From assembly GCA_900752095.1 (NCBI GenBank), contig CAADUD010000124.1, forward strand, positions 1 through 20,387: a stretch of 20,387 nucleotides of DNA, given 5' to 3'. A program made the position numbers and the translations under genes. Positions 1-7,721 of the stretch are shown one piece after another. Origin of the DNA: Clostridia bacterium (GTDB taxonomy: Bacteria > Bacillota > Clostridia > TANB77 > CAG-508). How positions within the stretch are numbered: position 1 is the first letter of the stretch; each line of letters opens with the position of its first letter. Under the pieces are notes generated by a model. It was not told where the DNA came from. It saw only the letters and a program-made list of their open reading frames with translations, and ran no database searches.

Positions 1-1
1 T

Positions 2-151
2 CGTGATGATTATTACAACGAAAATTCAGAAAAGAAAAATATTGCAGAAGTTATTTTGGCAAAACACAGAGCAGGCTCAACAGGAACAGTAGAGCTTTTA
101 TGGCTAGGAAATTATACTAAATTTGCAAATTTAGACAAATATAGGGAATAG
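2..151 (+). CDS. dnaB: Replicative DNA helicase DnaB, C-terminal end (partial)
   Basis: The window opens inside a reading frame that gives 49 codons and a TAG stop. The residues RDDYYN, then AEVILAKHRAGSTGTVELLW, then the closing YTKFANLD, match the conserved C-terminal tail of the RecA-like domain of DnaB, the hexameric ATPase that unwinds DNA at the replication fork. The AKHRxGxTGTVxL motif is the characteristic last motif of this family. All catalytic Walker motifs lie upstream of the window, so only family membership can be judged. tilS follows 230 bp downstream on the same strand. Confidence 0.9.
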   Translation, partial: RDDYYNENSEKKNIAEVILAKHRAGSTGTVELLWLGNYTKFANLDKYRE

Positions 152-173
152 CACTTTTGGTATTATAACTAAT

Positions 174-201
174 AAAATAGTTACCTAAGGCTAATTATTT
201 T
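174..201 (+). terminator. Weak stem-loop after dnaB
   Basis: The sequence AAAATAGTTA (174-183) pairs with TAATTATTTT (192-201) around an 8-base loop, with one mismatch. It lies 23 bp after the dnaB stop. The stem is almost entirely A/T and the T run is short, so it is at best a weak terminator. The rest of 152-381 shows no gene; there is no convincing promoter for tilS. Confidence 0.3.
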
Positions 202-381
202 ACTTTGTCACTTTACTAATCATACAATACATTTATTTATAAGTTAATGTATAACTAAACACTTTTTGCAATTTTTAAATTAATAGATGACATGAGAATA
301 AATATTTTCTGTTATTCTATTGATAACTCTAAAATATTGCTATATGCTTTTAATAAAGTAATATAAGGAAATGAAATAAAA

Positions 382-1548
382 ATGTTACACGAAAAGCTAT
401 TGAAAACAATAAAAGAATATAACTTAATACAAAAGCAAGATAAAATTGTAATAGGAGTATCTGGTGGACCTGATTCCATGTGTCTACTAGATTCTTTGTA
501 TTGCCTGAAAGAAAAATTTGATATTGAAATTGTAGTAGCACACGTAAACCACATGATACGAAAAGAAGCAGAAGAAGAAACTGCCTATGTAAAAAGATAT
601 TGTGAAGAACATGTTGTTCCTTGTTTTATAAAAAAAGTGAATGTATTAGAATTAGCAAAACAACAAAAAACAGGAACAGAAGAAATAGGTAGAAAAATAC
701 GTTATGAATTTTTTATAGAAGTTGCAAAACAAATAGGAGCAAATAAAATTGCAACTGCTCATAATGCCAATGACAATGCAGAAACTGTTTTTATGAATAT
801 TCTACGTGGGAGCGGAATTCCTGGTTTGAAAGGGATTGAGCTAAAAAGGTGCATTGAAACCCATAGTTTCATAGTGCAAGAAGAATACGTAGAATTTGTA
901 CAGAATAAAAAAAATTTAGAAAAGTTAAAATTTAGTGAAAAGCATAAGAAAACAGTTAATACAAAAGGAAAAAGGCAAAATAAAACTTTAGAAATTATAA
1001 GACCATTAAGAGAATGTACAAGAAATGAAATAGAAACATATTGTAAAGAACGAAATCTACATCCTAAAATAGATTCCTCTAACTTAGAAAACGATTATAC
1101 CAGAAATAAAATTAGAAATATTGTAATTCCTTATTTGCGAAAAGAATTTAATCCTAATATATTAGAAGCACTTAATAAACTTTCAGAGTTAGCATCAGAG
1201 GAAGAAGAATATTTTTCAGAGATTATAAAAAAAGAATACGAAAATTTAAAAATAGAGGAAAAAGAAAAAATATCAGAAACAACAGAAAAAGGCAACGCAG
1301 ACCAAAACATCATAATTTTAGATTTAAAAAAATTTAATTTATTACCAAAGGCAATAAGGTCTAAACTATTATTATATGCTATTTATCAAACAATTGGTAA
1401 TGTACAGGGAATTAGTAAAATTCATATAGAAGATGTAATAAAATTATGTCAAAATAATATTGGAAATAAATATTTAACACCAAACAAAAGAATAAAAATA
1501 TTTGTAAAAAAAGGAAAAATTTATTTTATTAGCCAAGAGATTGGCTAA
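382..1548 (+). CDS. tilS: tRNA(Ile)-lysidine synthase TilS
   Basis: Cytosolic enzyme that uses ATP to attach lysine to C34 of the CAU anticodon of tRNA-Ile2, changing its decoding from AUG to AUA; it matters in an AUA-rich genome such as this. Visible marks: PP-loop SGGPDS at residues 27-32, AHVNHMIR at 53-60, AHNANDNAET at 126-135, RGSGIPGLKGI at 142-152, IIRPL at 205-209, and DYTRNKIRN near 238-246. A C-terminal domain ends in LTPNKRIKIFVKKGKIYFI. Length 388 residues is short of the E. coli and B. subtilis proteins. Residues about 157-203 form a Lys/Glu-rich stretch between GLKGI and IIRPL, where family members I recall have only a short loop. An AAGGA site (365-369) lies 12 bases before the ATG. 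A terminator overlaps the stop codon. The hpt gene often found between tilS and ftsH is absent. Confidence 0.92.
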   Translation: MLHEKLLKTIKEYNLIQKQDKIVIGVSGGPDSMCLLDSLYCLKEKFDIEIVVAHVNHMIRKEAEEETAYVKRYCEEHVVPCFIKKVNVLELAKQQKTGTEEIGRKIRYEFFIEVAKQIGANKIATAHNANDNAETVFMNILRGSGIPGLKGIELKRCIETHSFIVQEEYVEFVQNKKNLEKLKFSEKHKKTVNTKGKRQNKTLEIIRPLRECTRNEIETYCKERNLHPKIDSSNLENDYTRNKIRNIVIPYLRKEFNPNILEALNKLSELASEEEEYFSEIIKKEYENLKIEEKEKISETTEKGNADQNIIILDLKKFNLLPKAIRSKLLLYAIYQTIGNVQGISKIHIEDVIKLCQNNIGNKYLTPNKRIKIFVKKGKIYFISQEIG

Positions 1549-1564
1549 TATTTTTAAATTTTTT
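1529..1564 (+). terminator. Rho-independent terminator of tilS
   Basis: TTAGCCAA (1529-1536) and TTGGCTAA (1541-1548) form a perfect 8-bp stem with a GAGA tetraloop, followed by TATTTTTAAATTTTTT. The tilS TAA stop is inside the 3' arm. A second perfect hairpin, TTTTTTGGGA / TCCCAAAAAA (1559-1568 and 1576-1585), follows at once but has no T tail of its own. Confidence 0.75.
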
Positions 1565-1882
1565 GGGAATACAACTCCCAAAAAATCTAAAAATTTTAAG
1601 AAGTTTATTTTAAACTAAAAAATTTATAATAGAATTAAAAAAGTTGCAATAATACAATCTAACCTTCCGTAAGCAAAGCCTTGATATTACTAAATTTGAC
1701 ACGTGAAAGTTTTGTGAAAAAGCTTGCAATTAAGAAATCAATATGGTATAGTTTAGAATGTAAAAATTGCTAAAGAATATAAATAGAAAAAATAGAATAG
1801 CAAAATGGTATAAAATAAATTGTAACGTAACAAATGCATATTTATTTTAATAAAGAGTAAAATAAAAAGAGGAGGAAGTCAA
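1549..1882 (+). promoter_or_regulatory. tilS-ftsH intergenic region with ftsH promoter
   Basis: This 334-bp stretch has no ORF of note. The best promoter is TTGCAA (1724-1729), a 17-bp spacer, and TATAGT (1747-1752), with TG two bases before the -10 hexamer (extended -10). It would give an ftsH 5' leader of about 125 bases. A TTGACA at 1696-1701 has no -10 partner at a workable distance. Nothing else is recognised here. Confidence 0.6.
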
Positions 1883-3694
1883 TTGAAAAACAGTATGAAA
1901 ACATTAGCCATGTGGCTAATAATAGGAATTATTTTAATAGTATTAATTAGTTCCATTATTGAAAACACAGATAATAAATTAGCTTATTCGGATTTACTTG
2001 CGAAAGTAGAAGCAGGTGAAGTACAAGAAATTGTTTTATCTGCAGATGGAACAAAAGCAGAAGTACAATTAAAAAATGAAAATTTTTCTAAAGAAGTAAA
2101 TATTCCAAGTGTAGATAGTTTAATGGATAACTTAAGTGAAAGTATGAAGGCCGGAACGGTAACAGTAAGCGAAAAATCACAATCTATTTGGATGGTTATT
2201 TTAAGTTTATTAACTCCTTTTGGACTATTGATTATTTTCTTTATTTTTTGGTTCTTACTAATGGGAGGAGCTCAAGGAGGAAGCGGCGGTTCTGGAAAAA
2301 CAATGTCTTTTGGAAAAAGCCGTGCTAGAATGATTAATCCTACTGATAAAAGTAGAGTTACTTTTGATGATGTAGCAGGAGTAGATGAAGAAAAAGAAGA
2401 ATTAGAAGAAATTGTAGAATTCTTAAAAAATCCTAGAAAATTTACCGAAATGGGTGCAAGAATTCCAAAAGGTGTATTATTAGTTGGTCATCCAGGAACT
2501 GGTAAGACATTACTTGCGAAGGCAGTGGCAGGAGAAGCAGGAGTACCATTTTTCTTTATAAGTGGTTCTGACTTTGTAGAAATGTTTGTTGGTGTTGGTG
2601 CATCACGTGTGAGAGACTTGTTCGAAGAAGCAAAAAGGAAAGCACCATGTATTATTTTCATAGATGAAATAGATGCAGTAGGACGTCAAAGAGGAGCAGG
2701 TCTTGGTGGAGGACATGACGAAAGAGAACAAACTTTAAATCAATTATTAGTAGAAATGGATGGATTTTCTGCTAATGAAGGTGTTATTGTCTTAGCTGCA
2801 ACTAACAGACCAGATATTTTAGATAAAGCGTTATTAAGACCAGGAAGATTTGACAGACAAATAGTAGTATCTAATCCAGATGTAAAAGCAAGAGAGCAAA
2901 TACTAGAAGTGCATAGTAGAAAGAAAAAATTGGGTGATGATGTAGACTTAAAAACAATTGCAAAAAACACTTCTGGTTTTTCAGGAGCAGACTTAGAAAA
3001 TGTATTAAACGAAGCAGCATTACTTGCAGCTAGAAGAAACTTAACACAAATAGGTATGCAAGAAGTAGAAGATGCCATGGTAAAAGTAACTATGGGACCA
3101 GAAAAAAGAACTAGAGTAAGAAGTGATAAAGAACAAAAATTAGTAGCTTTCCACGAAGCAGGTCATGCAGTTGTTAGTAGATTTTTACCAACACAGGACC
3201 CAGTACATCAAATTTCGATTGTACCAAGAGGAATGGCTGGAGGATATACAATGTATCGTCCAACAGAAGATAAATCTTTTATGTCTAGAACAGAAATGGT
3301 AGAAAACATTATTTCACTTTTAGGTGGTAGAGTAGCAGAAAAATTAGTATTAGATGATATTTCTACTGGTGCAAGTAATGATATAGAAAGAGCAACACAA
3401 ATTGCAAGAAGTATGGTTACAAAATATGGAATGAGTGAAAGAGTAGGAACGATTACTTTAGGTTCTAATCAAGAAGAAGTATTTTTAGGTAGAGATTTCG
3501 CAACACAGAAAGAATATTCAGAAGAAACAGCAGCAATTATTGATGAAGAAGTAAAAAGCATTATTGACTTTGCTTATAAAAAAGCTGCAGAAATCTTACA
3601 AGCACATATGGATAAATTAACAGCAGTTGCAAATATATTACTTGAAAAAGAAAAAATCGATGGAGAAGAATTTGACGAAATTTTCAACCAATAA
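1883..3694 (+). CDS. ftsH: ATP-dependent zinc metalloprotease FtsH
   Basis: Membrane-anchored AAA+ protease that unfolds and degrades misassembled membrane proteins and some short-lived cytosolic regulators. Order of parts in the 603 residues: first membrane helix about 9-26, extracytoplasmic domain about 27-102, second helix about 103-127, Gly/Ser linker, AAA module with Walker A at 202-209, Walker B IIFIDEID at 257-264, second region of homology with NRPDILDKALLRPGRFDRQ at 308-326, and zinc protease motif HEAGH at 424-428, with D500 (ASND) as the likely third zinc ligand. Walker A reads GHPGTGKT where nearly all FtsH proteins have GPPGTGKT. The start is TTG: GAGGAGG at 1869-1875 is 7 bases before it, while the first ATG (1895) is 19 bases away. 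Monocistronic: own promoter upstream, strong terminator at 3833-3868. Confidence 0.97.
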   Translation: MKNSMKTLAMWLIIGIILIVLISSIIENTDNKLAYSDLLAKVEAGEVQEIVLSADGTKAEVQLKNENFSKEVNIPSVDSLMDNLSESMKAGTVTVSEKSQSIWMVILSLLTPFGLLIIFFIFWFLLMGGAQGGSGGSGKTMSFGKSRARMINPTDKSRVTFDDVAGVDEEKEELEEIVEFLKNPRKFTEMGARIPKGVLLVGHPGTGKTLLAKAVAGEAGVPFFFISGSDFVEMFVGVGASRVRDLFEEAKRKAPCIIFIDEIDAVGRQRGAGLGGGHDEREQTLNQLLVEMDGFSANEGVIVLAATNRPDILDKALLRPGRFDRQIVVSNPDVKAREQILEVHSRKKKLGDDVDLKTIAKNTSGFSGADLENVLNEAALLAARRNLTQIGMQEVEDAMVKVTMGPEKRTRVRSDKEQKLVAFHEAGHAVVSRFLPTQDPVHQISIVPRGMAGGYTMYRPTEDKSFMSRTEMVENIISLLGGRVAEKLVLDDISTGASNDIERATQIARSMVTKYGMSERVGTITLGSNQEEVFLGRDFATQKEYSEETAAIIDEEVKSIIDFAYKKAAEILQAHMDKLTAVANILLEKEKIDGEEFDEIFNQ

Positions 3695-3721
3695 GGATGT
3701 TCCTTTTTGAATGAATTTCGA

Positions 3722-3757
3722 CCATTGGGAATGGGGATTGTTGGTTGAATTTCAACC
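3722..3757. repeat. Two adjacent small palindromes after ftsH
   Basis: CCATT-GGG-AATGG (3722-3734) and GGTTGAA-T-TTCAACC (3743-3757) sit between the ftsH stop and its terminator. Both could fold in the ftsH 3' untranslated RNA. No T tract follows either one, so they are not terminators themselves; function unknown. Confidence 0.35.
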
Positions 3758-3832
3758 ACTTGAGATACTTCTTCAAGGGTAAAAATAGATTAATAATAGA
3801 TAAAAAGTTAAAGTAAAAAATATAAAAATAAT

Positions 3833-3868
3833 AAAAGACTGCCTTTCTAGGGGAAAGACAGTCTTTTT
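3833..3868. terminator. Bidirectional terminator between ftsH and the small membrane peptide
   Basis: AAAAGACTG (3833-3841) pairs with CAGTCTTTT (3859-3867); the stem continues inward through CTTTC/GAAAG after one mismatch. T runs occur on both strands, so it can end ftsH transcripts (plus) and those of the peptide gene at 3913-4014 (minus). Confidence 0.85.
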
Positions 3869-3912
3869 CAATACCTTACTTTTTGAAAATACTATATTAT
3901 TTTGTTTTTAAT

Positions 3913-4014
3913 TTAGCATTTACGGTATTGATGGTCAACGTAAATGACGAAAATGGCAAATAACGTCAACGCACTCATTGCTACAAGGGCAGTCGCTTTT
4001 AGAAATTTAATCAT
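3913..4014 (-). CDS. Small single-pass membrane peptide, 33 residues, function unknown
   Basis: I do not recognise this peptide. It begins MIKFLK, continues with a hydrophobic span of about 20 residues (roughly 7-26) and ends with a charged tail, VDHQYRKC, with a C-terminal cysteine. A positive N-terminus before one helix suggests a membrane-inserted peptide with the tail outside, or an uncleaved signal anchor. Support for it being real: AAGGAGG 11 bases before the ATG; a near-consensus promoter (4069-4097); its own terminator; and more GC-containing codons (GCG, ACG, GTC, GCC) than its surroundings. It stands alone, antisense to nothing and convergent to ftsH. Small hydrophobic toxins, stress peptides and membrane-complex subunits all have this look, and no partner gene or antisense RNA is evident, so no role is assigned. 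Confidence 0.7.
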   Translation of the reverse strand: MIKFLKATALVAMSALTLFAIFVIYVDHQYRKC

Positions 4015-4046
4015 GCTGTTAAAATCCTCCTTGCAGAAAATTAATT

Positions 4047-4061
4047 TAAGCCAATGGCTTA
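4047..4061. promoter_or_regulatory. Perfect palindrome at the start of the peptide transcript
   Basis: TAAGCCA-A-TGGCTTA is a perfect 7+7 dyad with a single central base. It lies immediately downstream of the minus-strand -10 box (4069-4074), covering about +1 to +15 of the predicted transcript. This is the usual place for a repressor operator; a 1-base loop makes an RNA hairpin of that exact shape unlikely. Confidence 0.45.
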
Positions 4062-4068
4062 TTTTTTC

Positions 4069-4097
4069 ATTATAACAAATTTTTATTTAGATTTCAA
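4069..4097 (-). promoter_or_regulatory. Promoter of the 33-residue peptide gene
   Basis: Read on the minus strand: TTGAAA (4097-4092), a 17-bp spacer, and TATAAT (4074-4069), with TG one base upstream of the -10 hexamer. This is among the closest matches to sigma-A consensus in the window. It gives a leader of about 50 bases before the ATG at 4014. Confidence 0.8.
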
Positions 4098-4439
4098 TCA
4101 GTTTTAGAACTAAAATAAATTGCAAAATTAAATTAACTATTAGCTATTTAGTGTTAAAACTATTATCTATCTATTAAATTTATTATCGATTAATAATAGC
4201 AATTGTTATAATCTATTTGTTTTAGGTAACTAATATATATGTATTTTTATTTTTTGTGTTCTTTTTGTAATTATTTCTAAATTTACTTTACTTTCCGTGT
4301 TTTCTTTATTATACTTATAATATGGAAAAGTATATTCTCTTATTAAATAAAAATAAACAAAATTGTTTTAACTTTTAGAGAAACAAATGAATAAATTTTA
4401 TTCCAATTACTACATTTTTTGAAAGGAATAATATGAAAA
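4098..4439. other. AT-rich intergenic region upstream of the HD-GYP gene
   Basis: This stretch shows no coding signal on either strand. A TATAAT at 4316-4321 could be the -10 of the HD-GYP gene, but no good -35 is found 16-18 bp upstream (the best is TTTCCG or TTCCGT). Runs such as ATTATCGATTAATAAT near 4180 are simple AT sequence without a clear dyad. Confidence 0.4.
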
Positions 4440-5378
4440 ATGAAACAAGAAAAATTTGACTTTTATAGTCCTATTAACTTAAAATCGTATAACTTAGACC
4501 AAATTATGCGTTATCAATTAGATGTGTTAGAAAGGTTAGATCCTTTTACTAGAAGGCATAGTGAAAATGTTGCCAATTTATGTTGCAGAATTTGTGAGTA
4601 TCTAAGGTGTAAACAGTCTTTTACTGTACATTGTACCATTGGAGGCTATTTACATGATGTTGGAAAAATGTTTATTCCTCTAGAAATTTTAAATAAGCCT
4701 GCTAGATTAACACCAGAAGAATATGAAGTAATGAAGACTCATACTACCTTGGGATATCAAATGTGCATGAAAGACCCTAAATTACGCCCATATGCTCTAG
4801 CTGCATTAGATCATCATGAAGCATTAGATGGTTCGGGTTATCCTAGTGGTCTTACTAAAAAAGATATTCCTTATGAAGCTCAAATTATTCGTGTAGCAGA
4901 CGAATATGATGCATTAGTTACAAAAAGACAATATAGAACTCACGTTAATATTTCTGAAACACTAAAGGAATTGATTAAAGATGCTCAACCAGACCCTAAA
5001 TTTGTTGCTTTAGATCAGTTAGCTGAAAAAGAAAAGTCTGGGAAAATTAGTGGGACTATTTTAAAAAAGTTGTTTAAAGTTGTTATTGATGATACTTTAT
5101 ATGAAATTAGTTGTATAATGGATTATGTAGAATATTTAAAACAACAAATCAAGCGTTTAGAATTAATTCAAACTTATCAAAAAAAAGCAGATAATACTAA
5201 TAAACAAAAAACAAAAGACTATTACCAAGAAGGAATGAGGCTTTTATTTCAAGATGGTGAAACTTTTGCAAATTATAATACTGTTTTAGAAGAATATAAA
5301 CAAGCACTTCATACAAGGGAAGCAGCAATAGAAAAACTATATTTAGAAATTAAAATTATAAAAAAATTAAGAGTATAG
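4440..5378 (+). CDS. HD-GYP domain phosphodiesterase-like protein
   Basis: Predicted cyclic-di-GMP (or related cyclic dinucleotide) phosphodiesterase, 312 residues, cytosolic. The HD-GYP core covers about 24-165: H40 in TRRHSENV, the HD pair in YLHDVGK (H72, D73, K76), H101 in THTTLG, HH at 125-126 followed by DGSGYP (130-135), and the late aspartate in RVADEYDAL (D154). All metal-binding positions of the family are present. There is no receiver, sensor or membrane segment at the N-terminus. The C-terminal half (about 220-312) is charged and probably coiled-coil. The frame has a stop (TGA 4434) just before ATG 4440, so that is the earliest start. A competing ATG at 4433, better spaced from AAAGGA, opens a 16-codon ORF in another frame ending at 4483. 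The stop is 8 bp before the next ATG, which points to an operon with the PBP. Confidence 0.85.
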   Translation: MKQEKFDFYSPINLKSYNLDQIMRYQLDVLERLDPFTRRHSENVANLCCRICEYLRCKQSFTVHCTIGGYLHDVGKMFIPLEILNKPARLTPEEYEVMKTHTTLGYQMCMKDPKLRPYALAALDHHEALDGSGYPSGLTKKDIPYEAQIIRVADEYDALVTKRQYRTHVNISETLKELIKDAQPDPKFVALDQLAEKEKSGKISGTILKKLFKVVIDDTLYEISCIMDYVEYLKQQIKRLELIQTYQKKADNTNKQKTKDYYQEGMRLLFQDGETFANYNTVLEEYKQALHTREAAIEKLYLEIKIIKKLRV

Positions 5379-5386
5379 GAGGAAGT

Positions 5387-7594
5387 ATGAAATCTAACAA
5401 AAGTAAAGTTAAAAAAATAGCTACCATATCTCAAAAATTAAGAATTACTCTACTTGTTTTTTTAGTTTTATTCTTTTTATTAATCATTCGTCTTGCCTTT
5501 TTGCAATTAGTACAGGGTGCTAGTTTAAAGGAAGGTATGTATAATCAACTTATAAAAAGCGAAACAATAAATCCTAAAAGGGGTACTATTTATGATACTA
5601 CAGGAAAGGCTTTGGCAGTTAGTGCACAAGTAGACACAGTTAGTATTGATCCTAGTAGTATCATAGTAAAAAATGACGAAGAAGCAACAAAAGTTTTAAA
5701 GGAAAAAGTGGCAAAAGGTCTTTCAGAAATTTTTGAATTAGACTATGAAGAAACTTTAGCAAAAGTATCGAGGGAATCTACTTATGCTACTATTGCCAAA
5801 AGAGTAGAAAATGATAAAATTGAACAATTAAAAAAATGGATGGAAAATGAAGATATTTATACAGGTATCAATATTGATGAAGATACTAAAAGATATTACC
5901 CATATGAAAATCTAGCTTCTTCTTTAATAGGTTTTTGTGGAGATAGTAATCAAGGGTTAGAAGGAATAGAACTTGCTTGGGATGATGTTTTAACTGGTAC
6001 ACCTGGTAAAATTGTTACAGCAAAAGATGCTATTCAAGAGGATATTCCATATGATAATGAAACTTATATCCCAGCAGAAAATGGGAATGATATTACTTTA
6101 ACAATTGATGCTAATGTACAATCAGTAGTAGAAAAATATTTAGAACAAGCTTGTATTGAAAATGAGTGTTCTCGTGGCGGAAGTGTGATTGTAATGAGCC
6201 CTAAAACAGGTGATGTTTTAGCTATGGCAAGCTATCCAGATTATAATTTAAATACTCCTTTTGATATGCCTAGTCATATAAGTGAAAGCAAATGGAAAAA
6301 AATGAGTTCAAATGAAAAAACAGATACCTTAAACAATTTATATAGAAATCGTGCTATTTCAGATACTTATGAACCAGGTTCTGTTTTTAAAATTATTACT
6401 GCTTCCATAGCATTAGAAGAAGATTTAGCTTTTGCTGATAAAGCTAATGTATATAATTGTGTAGGTTATGAAATTATTAATGGTGTTAAAATTAAATGTT
6501 CTCATACAGCAGGACATGGAAAACAAAGTTTAAGAGAAGCACTAGAAAATTCTTGTAATCCTGCTTTTATGCAACTAGGAAAAAAAATAACAGCAGCCAC
6601 AGCTTATAAATATTATGATGCTTTTGGATTTTTTACGAAAACAGGAATTGCGACTTCTGGCGAAACAAATTATCCTATTTTTTGGAATTTAGAGGATGTT
6701 GGTCCTATAGAAGTGGCCACAATGTCTTTCGGGCAAAGATTTAAAATTACACCACTTCAAATGATTACTGCTGCTTGTAGCATTGCAAATGATGGTATTT
6801 TAATGCAACCAAGGATAGTAAAAGAAGTAAAAAATACAGATACTGGTGCCGTAACTACTATTGAGCCAACACGAGTAAGACAAGTAATTTCTAAAGAAAC
6901 TGCTAATACTATGATGGACATGCTAGAAAGTGTTGTAACAGATGGAACTGGAAAATATGCTGCCGTAAAGGGATATTCTATAGCAGGAAAAACAGGTACT
7001 TCTGAACCAGATCCTAATAAAGACGAAGGGTATACAGCATCTTTTTTAGCTATTTCACCTACTGAAAATCCAGAAGTAGTATTATTAATTACCCTTTATG
7101 ATCCACAAGGCAAAAAAGGTCATAATGGAAGTAATGTGGCTGCTCCAGTGGCTAGTCAAATTCTTACAGAAATTTTACCATATTTACAAGTAGCATCAGA
7201 TAGTTCTAATAATAGTTCTTCCAATACGATTAATTTACCAGATGTAACCAATAAAACAGTTGCAGAAGCTAAAAAAATATTAGAAAATGCTGGTTTTACT
7301 TGTAGTACTTCTGCAGACTCTAAAGATATTGTTACAGAACAATATCCTGTAAAAGGTTCTGCATTACTAGAAAATTCTATTGTAAAGCTATATACTGAAA
7401 CAGAAAATACTAGAGTATCAAAACAAGTGCCAAATTTAATTGGAAAGAACTTATCACAAGCTAAAAATGCATTAAAAGAAAAGAACCTAAATATTAGTGT
7501 AACTGGTTCTGGTATAGTAGTTAGCCAAGACCCAATAGAAGGTACTTCCGTAGAAGAAGGAACTATTATAAAAGTTACTTTGGGAGATACCTAG
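5387..7594 (+). CDS. Class B penicillin-binding protein with two PASTA domains (SpoVD/FtsI type)
   Basis: D,D-transpeptidase that cross-links peptidoglycan, 735 residues. Order of parts: short basic cytoplasmic N-terminus, one membrane helix about 20-42, dimerisation/pedestal domain (RGTIYD at 65-70), transpeptidase domain with SVFK (active serine 332, lysine 335), SCN (389-391) and KTGT (535-538), then a Ser/Asn-rich linker and two PASTA modules (about 616-672, starting LPDV, and 679-733, starting VPNL). All three catalytic motifs are intact. PASTA tails are found in SpoVD (spore cortex) and in division PBPs of the PBP2x type; neighbours do not decide between them, as this gene is outside a division cluster. 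GGAGG precedes the ATG. The coupling to an HD-GYP gene suggests joint expression with second-messenger turnover. Confidence 0.92.
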   Translation: MKSNKSKVKKIATISQKLRITLLVFLVLFFLLIIRLAFLQLVQGASLKEGMYNQLIKSETINPKRGTIYDTTGKALAVSAQVDTVSIDPSSIIVKNDEEATKVLKEKVAKGLSEIFELDYEETLAKVSRESTYATIAKRVENDKIEQLKKWMENEDIYTGINIDEDTKRYYPYENLASSLIGFCGDSNQGLEGIELAWDDVLTGTPGKIVTAKDAIQEDIPYDNETYIPAENGNDITLTIDANVQSVVEKYLEQACIENECSRGGSVIVMSPKTGDVLAMASYPDYNLNTPFDMPSHISESKWKKMSSNEKTDTLNNLYRNRAISDTYEPGSVFKIITASIALEEDLAFADKANVYNCVGYEIINGVKIKCSHTAGHGKQSLREALENSCNPAFMQLGKKITAATAYKYYDAFGFFTKTGIATSGETNYPIFWNLEDVGPIEVATMSFGQRFKITPLQMITAACSIANDGILMQPRIVKEVKNTDTGAVTTIEPTRVRQVISKETANTMMDMLESVVTDGTGKYAAVKGYSIAGKTGTSEPDPNKDEGYTASFLAISPTENPEVVLLITLYDPQGKKGHNGSNVAAPVASQILTEILPYLQVASDSSNNSSSNTINLPDVTNKTVAEAKKILENAGFTCSTSADSKDIVTEQYPVKGSALLENSIVKLYTETENTRVSKQVPNLIGKNLSQAKNALKEKNLNISVTGSGIVVSQDPIEGTSVEEGTIIKVTLGDT

Positions 7595-7623
7595 AATTAA
7601 TCAATAATTAATTAATTTTCTAG
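7591..7623. repeat. CTAGAA...TTCTAG inverted repeat at the PBP stop codon
   Basis: CTAGAA (7591-7596) and TTCTAG (7618-7623) flank an AT-only interior rich in ATTAATT. The PBP TAG stop lies in the left arm. It may fold as a weak stem but lacks a T tail, so I do not call it a terminator. A TATAAT at 7632-7637 follows without a usable -35. Confidence 0.3.
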
Positions 7624-7721
7624 AATGAATATATAATACAAACAAGCAAACTTAATAAAAATTTATGGATGGATACATTATAAAAAATAAAACTAACAAA
7701 TAGTGAAAGGAAAATAAAAAT

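Noticed and set aside
1690..1730. TTGACA at 1696-1701 as the ftsH -35 box
   Set aside because: No acceptable -10 hexamer at 16-18 bp; TTGCAA-17-TATAGT further downstream is better.
1529..4061. Possible shared element between TTAGCCAA-GAGA-TTGGCTAA (1529) and TAAGCCA-A-TGGCTTA (4047)
   Set aside because: The cores are alike, but the first is a clear terminator with a tetraloop and T tail while the second has a one-base centre and sits at a promoter. The likeness is probably chance.
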